Shown: in pieces, positions 8,571-20,742 of the stretch | How positions within the stretch are numbered: position 1 is the stretch's first letter | Layout of the letters: every line of letters starts with the position of its first letter | Assembly (NCBI GenBank): GCA_002118135.1 | Contig: BDIU01000489.1 | Span: 1-37,388, forward strand | Length of the DNA stretch: 37,388 nt | Reading direction: 5' to 3' | Source of the DNA: Trebouxia sp. TZW2008 | Taxonomy: Eukaryota; Chlorophyta; Trebouxiophyceae; Trebouxiales; Trebouxiaceae | Notes under the pieces: model-generated | Database searches by the model: none | Seen by the model: only the letters and a program-made list of their open reading frames with translations | What the model was told of the DNA's origin: nothing | Translations under genes and position numbers: made by a program

Positions 8571-11223
8571 CATGACTTTGAGTTGAAGTGAGACACTGAT
8601 GAGACTAATGATGCTTGGAGGCAGCAGCAGCGTTGCTGGTCGCTTGTCACCACAATCAAGCTCGCTGAGTATCAAAGATAGCTTGAAATGTAAACTCATG
8701 CATAGACAATGCATTGGTGTTCTGGCGGTGACTTGACCAGCGTTACTAGGCACTGGTTTTGTTTCAGTTTGGAGCTCTATCTCTCCATTTCTAAGCTTTT
8801 GCAGTAGGTAGCATCTAGCATTGCCCTCCTTCTTTGTCACCTTGTGGTTCTATAGGTGCAGGTGTTCAGCTCATGCGATGCACTGGCGTGTACATCAACA
8901 GGTCCCAACATAGACACAGACAGCCGTGTGTGACTAACAGAAACTTGCTTGATCAAACTTGATTCGATGTTGCCAAGTCAGCGAGGCTGACAGTTTTTGG
9001 CCAGGAATCAGATGGACACGGCACAGGTTAACTCACTGCTTGCCTGATGCTCTATGCATTGCAGTCAACAGTTGCAAGTATCATTCCGGCTCTGACTGCT
9101 TCCTGAATGCAGTCCGCAAGCTCATCTTGCCAATCAGAAGTGGCATGCTGTCACCTATGAGGTTCCAGTCAAAATCACTTCAATAGCTCAGTGATGTTTT
9201 TTGCAATCTGTGGATGCTCAGTAACTACATTTGCATTTAGCTGCAAACAGTTCGCTCTGGATCAGCACAGCACAGCACAGCACAACACAAGCAGATGCAA
9301 GTTTGAACCAGGTTAGACCCACAGTGCATGCCCTGACAAGATCTGATCTGACGACAGCAGCAACAGAACACTCGACACTGTGGCTGCCATTGCACTTGTG
9401 TTGCGCCTCTCACACAGCACATTCTCAGGCTGGCACCTAAAGCATGGCAGCGTTACTTGACAGCATTGAGATCTGCCAAGTAAGATCACAGGATCCCACT
9501 GCACTGTCAACAAATATAAGATTGACTGATCAGAACTGGAGAGGGTGGGACACTACAGCACAGCTAAGGTCTGCATCTTTGCCAACATGCCATTTGGCAT
9601 TGTGCCTTTTCCCAATGTGCCAGGCTGCATCTGACTCATTTGTCAGATCCAGATCAATGCGTTCCAGCAAGCTGAAGTCTGTCTGACGTCTGCTGCTGAT
9701 GTGAACTGACACCAATGGCATATAGCTGTTCATTGCTGTAAGGGCACAAGCACAAACTAATGTACTGATGTGCGCAGGGTACTTGACACAATGCAATAGC
9801 TGTGACTCAGAGCCAGCACCCAAATTTGCTTGAGCATATATCTCAGAAGTCTGATGTGCGACCCATGACCATCACTCAACACATGTCAAACATTTGAGCT
9901 ATTGAGCTGAAGATATGACAGTCTGTCAATGTGTACAGCGCAGCCAAAGATGCATGCACATAGATAAGCAAAAGAGCTTTGGGCATTTGAAGCTTTCTGA
10001 GTGTTTCCGATGTTGTCTTCACCTGCCAGCAATATGCGCATGTCTTGAATCACAGGCAGCCCAACCTGAAAAGTGTGCAAATGATTGTTCAGGCAAGAGA
10101 CTTGTACCTGATGTACAGGCTTTGCTGAATAATGCTGCAAGGCTTGGGCAACACGCAACATTTTGAATTTGGTTGTAAACACTGCTGCTACCAGCATACT
10201 GCTGAACAGAACACTTAGTGAACAAGCTGGCTTTTTCTGATATTCAGCCACAGCAATTGATTGAATGCTGTGGCCCCTTCTGCTAAAGCTGCTTTTATAG
10301 GTAAACTTGAATAGGCTGTGTCGGTCAACGCATTGCTGCAAGCGCTGTCGACAAAATGATTCGCAGCGGCCGCTTTGATCGACTGCAGGCGAGGCCTGGC
10401 TAGGCCTGAGTGGCCGCACCGCCTAGGGCTCGCCGTACGCACAACACACAAGCCGTACTGCTGAGCAGGTGTTTTACTCAACTTCACACCACTTTACAAA
10501 GCTGCAGCCAGTCTTTTAAAGGCATACAACACGTCATTGTGCCTTGGCATCAAGAGATGACAAGCACGCAAGTTTTACAAGACAGCCAGACTGCCTGCAC
10601 CATAAAAACAGGCTGCAGGTGCACCAGTACTGTTTTCCTCAGCATTTCACTCAGCTCAAATAATCAGCAGATGCAGGCTGCAATGCAACGGAATATGTTT
10701 CCAGGTGCTGTTGTTACATCATTAAAAGCGTTCTCAGCATCTGATGTTTGAGCATAGTAACATATACAGCCGCAGATCCAGCTAAATGCATGCCTTCAGG
10801 GACAAAAGAGACTGTGAGAAGTGTTGTCAAGGCATCTTGAGCTGCTTCTATATGGAACAAGAGCTGAAGTCTATTACAATTGGCTCTTGATGCAGACATA
10901 GCAAGTGCCATTTCGAAAAACCTAAGTGCAACGGCCTCTGTGGCGTCAACTGCTGCGCCATGTGTGTGGTGAAGTTGATTCGTTCCACAACGCATGGCCA
11001 CGCAGGCACGTTCAACTACTGAGTCTAAAAAGACTTTGCCACAGCAGCATGCTGGCGACAGCCAGTCAACACATAGAACGGATACAGCTCACTGTACATG
11101 CAACCCAACAGTGCCCGTTCAACATAGCTTAACATTGTCAACACTACAAAAACGAAAGAACAGTCAATGCTGTGTGGTGCCTTAACCAAAATATCAGCAA
11201 ACAGAAGCAGCGCAGGAAAACCA
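8571..11223. other. Tail-to-tail intergenic region
   Basis: This region lies between the 3' ends of the RNA-repair gene (plus) and L1 (minus). No exon chain or recognisable domain is visible on either strand. It holds a CAGCA-rich patch near 9262-9285 and a short GC-rich block near 10360-10440. A minus-strand open frame at 9886-10419 starts without ATG and resembles nothing I know. The region probably contains both 3' UTRs. Confidence 0.6.
8689..8693 (+). promoter_or_regulatory. TGTAA poly(A)-type signal
   Basis: TGTAA lies 119 nt after the RNA-repair stop codon. In green algae TGTAA is the usual near-upstream polyadenylation element. A 5-base motif can occur by chance. Confidence 0.3.
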
Positions 11224-14200
11224 TTAGACTTGTGCCGCTGCTGTGGGTGACATCGTGTCTGCAGCTATGTCTTGCTCATTTAGCTGCACAGAATCAACGC
11301 TGACTGCTTTGTCAATGGAAGCTTCTGAGGCAAGGCTGATTTTTGCCTCAGGTCCCTTCACATCATCATCAAGCCCTGGAGGACTGTGGTCACAGCACCA
11401 AAAGGGCATGCCCCAAAGGGACGACCCACCCTTTTGGGGCTTTTGCAACTGTCCAGGGGTGATTGTTTTGATCCTGTAAAAGCCCTTGGCTGGCAAACGG
11501 GCCCCTGGCAGAACTTGGGTGCCCCTCTCAGCAGTGCTGAGCTGCGCAAACTGTTGCATTGCATCTAGCGGCATGTTCATATGAGTTTCCAGTAACCCCT
11601 GCATGCACACAGAACATCATTCAATGTCACATAATACAGGCAGCTGTGGTGGCACAAGCTGTCACCCTCAATGACAAGTCCAGGTAATATAATAAACATC
11701 TCGTGCATGCATCAGCAGAGGTTGCACGGCAAATTGCCGTTGTCAACATCTGCGCCTAGGTCACAATTCTTGCTCACCAATGCGCCAAGCAAGATACATG
11801 CACGCAGCTATCTCAAGTAACGCACAGGACAAAGGAGCGTGACATACCTTAAGATATGGGGAAGCTGCAACCAGCTTGAGCATGCCTTCCATGCCGTCTG
11901 CAAATCCTGTTGGGCTGAACTGCGCCAGGACAATGGACAAAATTGTGTGGTGGTAGCTGGTCAGGAAATGGTGGTCAACGCTTTGCCCTGCAGTCAGCAT
12001 TCATTGCACTGTCAGCAGTCACTTATATAGCAGCCTGTTCACATCACGTCACTGCAAGGTTGCTGGCAGGCGAAAAGGTGTTTGAAAGCCACCTAGCAAT
12101 CGTGCTTAATGGGTCAATTGTATTAGTCATAATGATGATGACTGCTTTCACTCCCAGTAATTGTCATCATCAAATTTGGGGTCATGCTCATGAATGTGCT
12201 GACTACTGATTGATGATTAGTTTCTACTGCAGTTCTGATAAGACTTATCAACTCGACTTTGACTCTTGCCACGAGTAATTGTGTCAGTTTTTTGTTGTGA
12301 GTGCTGATGTGCTATGATGCCATCGCTCTACTACATGCTTGATGTGACGTATGCAATGCACTGACAGCACAGTTGGCAGACAGAATCACCTGCTGTATTC
12401 CGCTGGATGTTGGCCTCCATAGTGGTGGGTGAGACGATCAGGCGACCCAGATCATTGATGATCACACGCTTGCCAGGCCGCTTGTACAAGAAGACAAACT
12501 TGGCTGATCTAGTGACAATGTCCTGCAGCCATAACACAGAACCTTTGCTCCTGAAAGAATGAAATGAAGCGTGGACTGTTATGTTTGTATGCATGCAGCA
12601 TGGTCACATGACATGAAGTGCGCATTAGCTGGATGACACTTTAGCATCATGATTGCTGCAATGTCTGTCTGAGCTATGCCTTGAGATGGACCCGCACTGC
12701 ACCCAGAGTTGGCATATCAGAGGAAGCTCAACCTTTCATTCTATGTGCTGGCCAAAGCAGTTACTCCATCAAACTTGCTTTGCACCCGACCACAGCTCTT
12801 TCACTGCTGACGTTTGCACATGTCGTATGATGACCAACTCAAACCGCAATCCTTCAGTCAAAAGCGCTGTCAAGCACTGCAAGTCTGAAAACTTTATGCG
12901 TTGCGCTTGTTGAGTGACAACATCAGTGAGGGTGTGCATTTTACGCTTACAATCCAACTATCTTTCTCCAAAAATGAAAAGTGGTGTTCCACTTTGCTCT
13001 TCTCAACATCTACACAAGTTGAAGAGAGCTCATTCCCTTAAAAACGTTGCTTTGATGGAAGTCACAACAAAAGTACTGTAGAGCCCTGTAGTAGAGCAAA
13101 GGTGCAACAACAGTATTACAACGTGGTGCAGCCAACACATTGTGTAGCAGCTACCTGGTCATTGATGATGCTCCAGGTGTCTGGGACCATGCGGTTGTAG
13201 TCCCTGGCAAAAGCATGGTTGCCTGTCCTAGGTGCCCCAAAGCTGTAGCAAACCACCTCTGCATCTCTTTTCCCAGCATCTACCAGCTGCTTGCGGATGT
13301 CGTAAGCTGCTAGTGTTGCCAAGGCTCCTCCCAAAGAATGCCCTGAACAGTAATGTACAGACATGTGACAGCTGGTTGAGCTCTGTGTGTGAGAATGAGT
13401 GCTGCCCATACTGCTTTGCAGCTCAATGCACCTGCTGATACTCGATATGAAATGAGAATTATGGTGTACATGCTGTCGTGGAATCGCTGACTGCTGGGCA
13501 CAAAGGACTAGACATGGTTACCAGACATGCTTTGTATGTTCGATACCGCAGCTTCAAGCTATACCTGACTAGAGTACAGCACCGAGCAAGAGCCAGTATG
13601 GCGAGCTTAGCTGCTTTACATGCAATCCAACATTCAAGCTGCATGCAACGTCAATGCGTAACACAGCCCCAACCAGTACCTGTGACGTAGATCTTGAGCT
13701 TGTTGCCGCCAGCTTTGCGGGCATTGACAAGGTCCATGACGCGGGTGAGGACCTTGGTGTTGAACCCCCCAGCCAGCCAGCTCTTCATGAACCCGCCATG
13801 CACCAGGGGCCGGGTGGTGCAAAAGGCGTGACCCCTCTTAGGCGGGTGGACCACCCTCCAGGCCTGCAAGGCAAGCATGGTCACAACGCATAAGGGTCTA
13901 GATTTGAGGATGTAAAGTATCGGCTTCACATTGTGGAGCCCACCTGCCGCCCATGAGGGGCCCCAGAAGGGGGAGAGGCAGGTAGAGCAGAAGGTATGAC
14001 CCTCTCTCAGGGGGGCGCACTATCCTCCAGGCCTGCAAAGCCACGCTTGCCATTGTACACAAAAGTCCAGACAGAAGGTGATAGATACAGCAATTGGCAG
14101 AGACGGTCTCTGGGCCGAGGCGTTAGCACATTCATGTTGCTCTGACAGGCCTGACTGGCCAGATCATAACAGGCTGATGCTCTACAAAACAGCAGAGCAG

Positions 14201-17200
14201 TGCTGATGCATAAAGTCAGCATCACTCATGTGCTGTATGAAATTGCAGTGCATGCTACTGCCTGCACTCGAACAATGCCATGCTGCTTGTCACCGCAGCT
14301 GTGCAGCGCTCAGTTCCATACCTGTCATGATGCCAGAACCCATGGTCACCCAGGAACAGCATAGCAGATTCTGGGCAACTTTTGAACATTGCCTTGTTGT
14401 TGACGTGAGAATGCTGCTTGCGTCAGACTGACTGCAAATGCATGCTACAAGATATATGTGTGCTGCAGCACATGTGAGGTGAAGACGAACTGGCCATACG
14501 ACATAACTCAGTCTTACATGCCTGGTGTGTCAGCAGCTGCTCACCTGCACATCTGACCAAGGATTGGTCCATGGAGGCAGTCCCTTGGAATGCTACAACA
14601 ATTGTGTCATTGCTCCATCCCATGAGGCAGCAACAATATCTTGAGGCTCAGATGAGTGCACACACAACACCGCAGTCAATGCTTTGAACTGGCAAAACCA
14701 AGATAAAGCTAATGGCAGGTCAGCGGCTTTGAAGAACCCACCTGCAGATCTGACCAAGCATTGGTCATGGAAGCAGTTCCTCTGAAGGCAACAACAATGG
14801 TGTCATTGTTCCATCCCATGAGGCAGCGGGTATCCAACTGCAACTCCCAGAACAGCTCGCTGTCTGTCAAGCGGTACAGCCCTAGGGCAGTATGCAGCTT
14901 CAGAGTGGTCCTCTGAGGCTGATACTGCTGCGAGGTGTCTGCGGTGCTTGGCTTGAGTCTGGGTGAGAGCCGATGCTTTGATGGCTTGCGTGGGGTTGCT
15001 GCTACTGCCTGTCAAACAAATGCATCTGGCTCAGTCATATTGCACGCATGCATTTGCATTCATACATTCATTCATTGTAGCCCTGGGCTAGGCAGGCTCA
15101 GCAGGCCCATCTAGGTACGTACAGAAGCAATCAATGTATGCAAATTCTGCATATGCATCCTGCCGTGTGTCGCAGAGTGGCTCAGCACGCCTTCAATATG
15201 TGCATTGCCATGCCTGGAGCACCCATATTGTATGCAAGCTGCATGAGAGGCATGCAGCAGCACTCATGCAGATATTGCATCAAACTTCAGGCTACAACAA
15301 CAGTTCTGGCAGATCAAGCCTGGACATGGATAGGCTTGCAGTGGTTGTTATATGCACAACATTGCACTACAGCACCAGCTGCGCAGGTCATGTGCACCCG
15401 ATAAACACTCACCCGTTTGTGGTCATACACGAGGCAGCTCCAGTACAACATGTGCATCATGGTCTCGAAGCAGAAGATGGGCTGCCTGTTGAGCTCATGG
15501 TCATCGGGCATGGTGAGGGCTCTAGCCGCCAGCTTGATGGGCTTGTCCGCCTCTGTCCAAGCAAACTCCTGCTCCCACGCCTGCATGCATACCCCATGCT
15601 CAGCAAATGGTCAAGTCACAGCCCTTGTCAACTGCGCGGTGAGCACCTGGCTTGTCTGCTTCTGTCCAAGCAAAATCCTGCTCCCACATCTGCGTGCACA
15701 CCCCATGTTCAGCGCTGACATTCATCACAGCTCTGGTCAGCACATCATTGCCTGGAACAGTGAGGGCCCTTAATTGCCACCTTAACAGGCTTAGTAGTCT
15801 ATGTGCAGCAAATGCCTGCTCCCACACCTGCATGCATACCCCATAATCAGCAAAGATTCAAGTCACGGCCGTTGTTGGCTGTCGTCACAAGGCTGATAGA
15901 TGCCCTAGGGAGCATGTCTGCCTCTGTTCAGGAACTTGCCCGCTGAGTCCTGCATGCTCTTGCACTCTGGTACAGGCAGGATGGGATGCGCAGTCGTTGG
16001 CACAGACACCTCTCAGTGTGCACAGTATGGACAGGCAAGCATTGAATGTATGCTCTGAGTGGCTGACGTTTTGGACGCTGGATGACGGCCAGAATATCTA
16101 GGCTTGCAGCATTGCAGTGCTACATGTTTCGTCCATGCATCTATAAGGTTGGCAATACACAAACATGTACATAAAGTAAACAAGCAAGACTACGCCTCAG
16201 GATGTCACTCTTTGTGTACATGCAGAGTGTGTGAACACATGGGCTCGTGCAGATCCATGACATATAACCCATCGTCTGAATATGATTGAGAGAAAGCATA
16301 CCCGCATGGCAACTGCGTGCTCTTGAGGGTTGTGTGGCATGGCAATGTAGGCAAAAACAAAAGCGTTGGCTGTCATCACCACCTGCAAGCCAAAAGCTGC
16401 TGTCAAATTGGCTAAACGAAAAATGCATACATGCATAGGAATACTTTGTCAATAGCTGCACACTGGCTCTTGGTAAACGCTTGCCATTGCAGGCGGTGGC
16501 AAGTGCAAACAGCACAAACTGTGCAGGCAATTTACCCAGCGTATGAGCCATAGTGCAAACAAGCCAACAACAAGAAAAGCAGCAGAACACATGTGAAGCT
16601 GCTGCAATCCTACATACAGTGTGACCTGCACTAATACAGTAGGATCTGCTTCAAAACAGCATCACCTGCATACATGCAGCATGTCACTCGAGTGCGTTCC
16701 AATGTTACCTGCATAGGAGTGAGACCCAGCCAAGAGAATTGGAAGCTGGCACAGCTGTTGATGTTGACAACCCACAGCAAAATCATGCTCAGCCCCAGGA
16801 ACGCCATCACAATTGCCCGCAAACGCAGCTGAAGCAACAAGCACAGATGTATGCATTTGCATCAGCCACATCATTGACAGTGAGGTTTGCCACATCAGAG
16901 GCATGAACATAGTTGAACTCTGGTCATTCACTGTGACTTGCTGTAGCAGCATTTCAACATCCAAGCAATGCAAGCACAGATTCACGACATCCCACATTGA
17001 ACGCACAGAGGGCAAATGTCATCGAACGACAACAATAGCAGCAGTACAAGCAGGTGGCACGAGGCCTTGCGCAACGGGTTGCAGGAGCCTACCTGTAGGC
17101 GGTAGAACACCATGCCAACTTGCACACTGGCATAAGGCATCTGCTTGAACCTCTGCAGCTTGAGCAGCAGCACGAAGGCCGTCATGATAAAGTAAACGAT

Positions 17201-20200
17201 AGCCACAGCGACCATGACGTAGATGAAGGCCTTGGTAATGGGGTCTGCTGTGCACAGCGACAGAATGAAGCCGGTTTGGCAGCGCGAGGCTACATCAGCA
17301 ACGCCCGTGCCTGAAGCACCTGTAAGCAAATGATATGCAGTCTTTCAGCTTGTGCACCAGGATACATGCATTGACCATTGTCTTTGTTGCAGTTTCGTTT
17401 GCTTGTTCTCTCCCCAACACCAACCCATGCACCCACCCAACAGCATTTGCTTGCCCGCTTGATTGTTCATTCACTCCCCCCATTTGCCAGCCCACTGCAA
17501 CGACCTGCTTGCATATTCTTGTGGCGACAAGTTGTTGTGGCGTACATCACAAAGGAAAGGTCAGGTTATCACTTCAAGATCCATGCGCACACAGCAACAC
17601 TGTCTCAGTGCATGTCAATGTCAACCTCTATGACTTACCTACGCACGCTACGCAACGCTGAGAGCAGCTTCAAGCAGCGCCCACATGAGTGAGCAGGGCC
17701 ATTACAAGCTTGCATCAAGCAGATGACAGTCATGCTGAGCACATTGTACCAAGCTGACCAAGCTGAGTGAGGGAAAGCATCTCCTGCCAAATGTCATGCC
17801 AGCAGCAAGACAAACATCTTAGTACAATCTGACTCACTTACCTACAGCATTGCGCAGCTGAGAGCAGCTTCAAGAAGCGCCCACATGAGAAGCGGGGCCA
17901 TAACAGGCGCCAGGGGCCATCTATATACATCTATATGATCCTGTCCTCAGGGGAGGAAACGGCAGATCATCAAGCAGAACATGGCCATGCTGAGCACATT
18001 GCGGCAAGAGCAGAGTGTGATTCCAGCCCACTTACCAACAGCATTACGCAGCCAAGCTATGCTGAGAGTAGCTTCTAGAAGTGCCCACATGAAGCCGTCA
18101 AGCAGATTGCAATCATGCTGAGCTCCGTACGGCGTCATGTTGCATGCCTTCAAAGCATCTGACATGTAGCACAAGCTCATGTCTGAATCGCTTACCTACT
18201 GCATTGCGCAGCCAAGCAACGCTGAGGCCAGCTTCCAGAAGTGCCCACATAAATAAGCAGGGCCACAGCAGACGCCAGGGGCCATCCATGTACAGCTTGT
18301 TTTCTCCCTCTGGCGGCTGAAAGGCAGCCTCCGCAGCAGATATGAATCTGCTGCCAGCTGTTTTGGGCTTCTTCCAGGTTCTGGCACCATAGGAATGAAT
18401 AAAGAATAGCGTAAACAACTGCAGGGCACACAAGAGCTAGGTCAGTGCTGTCTTGAACTTCTGACAAGTTTGGTCACCATGCAAATGGAGCAAGAGCGGC
18501 TTCATCAGCTACAGAATCTGAAGGGACTAAGTTGGCGCTGTCTTGAGGTTATTCTGGTGACGCACAGCACAACATCGCGGAGGCAAGTGCAAGAACAGCT
18601 GCGCAGAACTGATTGCTTGAGTGAAGCGACCAAAACTGCAAGTAATACATGGAATGCAGCAAAGTCATCAGATCTCATGCAAGGTGTATTTAGAGCTCTG
18701 CATGACAGTATGGCCAATCGCTCATGTGTTGCAACGCTCATGGCACATGGCAATGAAAATACCACAAGCGAAAACCATGTAATCTGATTGACTACATGTG
18801 GAATAAGCAATTACACGCTTAAGATCGTTCTGAACCACACCAGTGGTAGCTGCAAAAAAACAAGTAGCCCCTCACCCCCCCACAAATGTTACCGACATTA
18901 ATCGCTGCAAGTGCATGTTGCCAGCATCAGGCAGGCACTTACTGTGTTCCAACACGTCCAGCGAACCCAACCACACCAAAACACTACAGGACCCAGGAAA
19001 GAGCAGTGATGCTTCAACAAAAACGCGTTTGGCACAATGTAGAACAGCAGATTGACCCACTGCACAGCTGCCTCCACAAAGAAGAGAATTGCATTCCGTT
19101 TTCGTCTGACTTTCCTGCAGATGAGAGCAGCGTGATTCAAGAGCCTAGCATCAAGCAGACAATGCATTTGCACTATGTGTAGCAACAAGACGGCAGGTCA
19201 GATCAAATGATCAACTGACAATTAATGCCAGATCAGATCAGATCAGATCAGATCAGATCAGATCAGATCAGATCAGATCAAGACATATAGAGCGCAATAT
19301 ATACTGGTGTTGCAGATGCATTTGGTTCAATATACTGTATGCTGCTGATGACTGACATATTTCAACTTTGATGCAAGGGTGTCATAAAGTCAGAGATTGT
19401 AAGGAGGCAGCTTTCAACCTGTGAGATACGTCAGCTTACGTCAGTGATAAGCGGCAATCATCTAGCATGCATTGAAGAGTCATCTTACCATGTTTTGTTT
19501 TGCAGCTTGGCTTGCAAGACACGCCAGCTGAAGACTGCAAGAAGGGCAGACATCAGGGACAAGCAGACCGCGCCAATGCAGACGGACCACATTGAGGAGG
19601 CTTTGTGCTGGAAGCGCTCAGAGCTGCCCCCCTGAAAACAGCATTGAGCAATTCACCATGCTGCAACAACTCTAGCTGCGGCTTTTGCGCAATTGGTTTT
19701 GAAAGCGATGTTGCCATCAGCCTGGTGTCATGCGAGTAAGTTCATGAAATGCTGTGGTGCAAATTATCACCTGAGACATCTTCACACTGAACTCTGCTAT
19801 GAGGGCAGCAGTGCCACCCAGAGTTGCAGCGAAGATCACCCCACTTGCGACCTGCAGTATAGTCAGCACGATCAAGAGCATGCAATGCCTGCAGAAGATG
19901 ATCAGCGGCCGTGTTTGCTTACCCTTGTGGCCGTGTCGCTTATGAAGTCAAAGCGCAACGTGACCTCGGTGCTGGTGTCAATGGACGCAAACTTGGCCTT
20001 GACCCTTGTTGCCTCTGCTTGAGCAGCTGCTGCAAAGTCCTGGTCATTTTCGCCAGACGCGCCAGCAGCGTACTCGCCACGGTTGTTACTCGCTGGATCA
20101 GTTCGCTGAGAGTCGGACGCCTCGACGTGCTGCCGCTGTGTTCCGACTTGCCCAGCCTGATCCGGAAGGGTGTCAGCAGGGAGCAGGTTGCGAACGACGT

Positions 20201-20348
20201 TGGCATACTCGGTAGCGTACGCCGAAAAGGGCTTGTCGTTCTCGTAACTATGCCGGACGCTTGAAGTCGCGACAGCTTCAGCTAAACCGTCCGATTCTGA
20301 CTCGGCATTGTGGGCAGGATCCGCTGCGTGCGACAACCCAAAGCGCAT
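11224..20348 (-). CDS. Polytopic membrane class 3 lipase L1
   Basis: Fifteen exons (5' to 3'): 20348-19923, 19851-19771, 19631-19489, 19114-18943, 18418-18196, 17319-17093, 16828-16709, 16382-16302, 15580-15413, 15008-14742, 13863-13680, 13342-13155, 12522-12390, 11987-11848, 11598-11224; about 975 aa. Exon 1 is a hydrophilic N-domain. Exons 2-8 carry about seven hydrophobic segments (for example [46 protein letters not shown]). The lipase follows: RCLMGW and [22 protein letters not shown], nucleophile elbow GHSLGGALA (Ser codon 13337-13335), [20 protein letters not shown] (acid), and [10 protein letters not shown] (candidate His). Likely role: hydrolysis of acylglycerol or polar lipid at a membrane. 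The tail is low complexity. The start is chosen at ATG 20348, which mirrors L2; a possible further 5' exon (ATG 20449, donor after 20351) exists. Exon 5 is 51 nt longer than in L2. Confidence 0.85.
13930..14040 (-). repeat. Acceptor-edge copy of L1 exon 11
   Basis: On the minus strand, a TTTGCAG followed by GCCTGGAGGATAGTGCGCCC copies the start of exon 13863-13680. It reads [14 protein letters not shown] against [14 protein letters not shown] and then decays. It lies upstream of the exon in the sense of transcription. Confidence 0.85.
14545..14645 (-). repeat. Donor-edge copy of L1 exon 10
   Basis: It reads [20 protein letters not shown] on the minus strand and ends at a GTGAGC donor-like site. 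It copies the 3' part of exon 15008-14742 ([20 protein letters not shown]) and lies downstream of it. Confidence 0.88.
15625..15970 (-). repeat. Three acceptor-edge copies of L1 exon 9
   Basis: Minus-strand copies of the exon start (GCAGGCGTGGGAGCAGGAG) lie at about 15690-15625, 15840-15740 and 15970-15910. They are increasingly decayed with distance from exon 15580-15413. The nearest keeps [14 protein letters not shown]. Confidence 0.82.
17636..18100 (-). repeat. Three donor-edge copies of L1 exon 5
   Basis: Copies of the 3' part of exon 18418-18196, each at a GTAAG donor-like site on the minus strand, end at about 18036, 17842 and 17641. The first reads [20 protein letters not shown], nearly intact. 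Intron sequence after each copy is also shared (CAAGCAGA and CATGCTGAGC motifs), so the duplicated unit straddles the junction. Confidence 0.88.
19231..19280. repeat. (GATCA)10 microsatellite
   Basis: Ten perfect pentanucleotide units in the intron between L1 exons 3 and 4. Confidence 0.97.
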
Positions 20349-20349
20349 A

Positions 20350-20742
20350 CCTTTCCGCGCGCCACAAGGCCCATGTCCGAAACCCACTGATCCAGGAGTG
20401 CTTTGTCAGAAATGGCCTTCGTCACCCATTTAGTCATATGAAGTTTCATTGTGTCACCCCAATTTGCAAAGCAGGCTGCCAGCAAGATTCATGAGGTTCA
20501 AGGCTGCATGACATTGCAAGCTGGCTCCAATGTGGTGACTATAAGGACTGCAAGTATCCTGAAACAACCAGCAAGGTTGAGTATAGCTGAGCACACAAGC
20601 TTGTCCAGATCTGCCTAGAAACAGCGGCCACCGCAGCCTGAGCCACAGCTTGGGTAGGGAGAGTTGTCACTGTCAGCTTCTATGTACATACCATTGTTCA
20701 GCCCCAGGCAGCCTCTAGCAACACAAGGATACTCCTGTGTTG
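20350..20742. other. Spacer between fusion gene and L1
   Basis: About 390 bp between the stop of the methyltransferase-phosphatase gene and the chosen L1 start, both on the minus strand. It must hold the L1 promoter and the upstream gene's 3' UTR. A candidate extra L1 exon (20449-20351, 33 codons, GTATGC donor) lies in it. I see no TATA box that I would defend. Confidence 0.5.

Noticed and set aside
10354..10400. Fragment reading IRSGRFDRLQ, like an AAA ATPase arginine-finger region
   Set aside because: Only about ten residues, with no flanking AAA motif and a stop soon after; too short to call even a pseudogene.
9886..10419. 177-codon minus-strand open frame
   Set aside because: It has no ATG start, no recognisable motif and no splice context, and lies in tail-to-tail intergenic DNA; probably chance.
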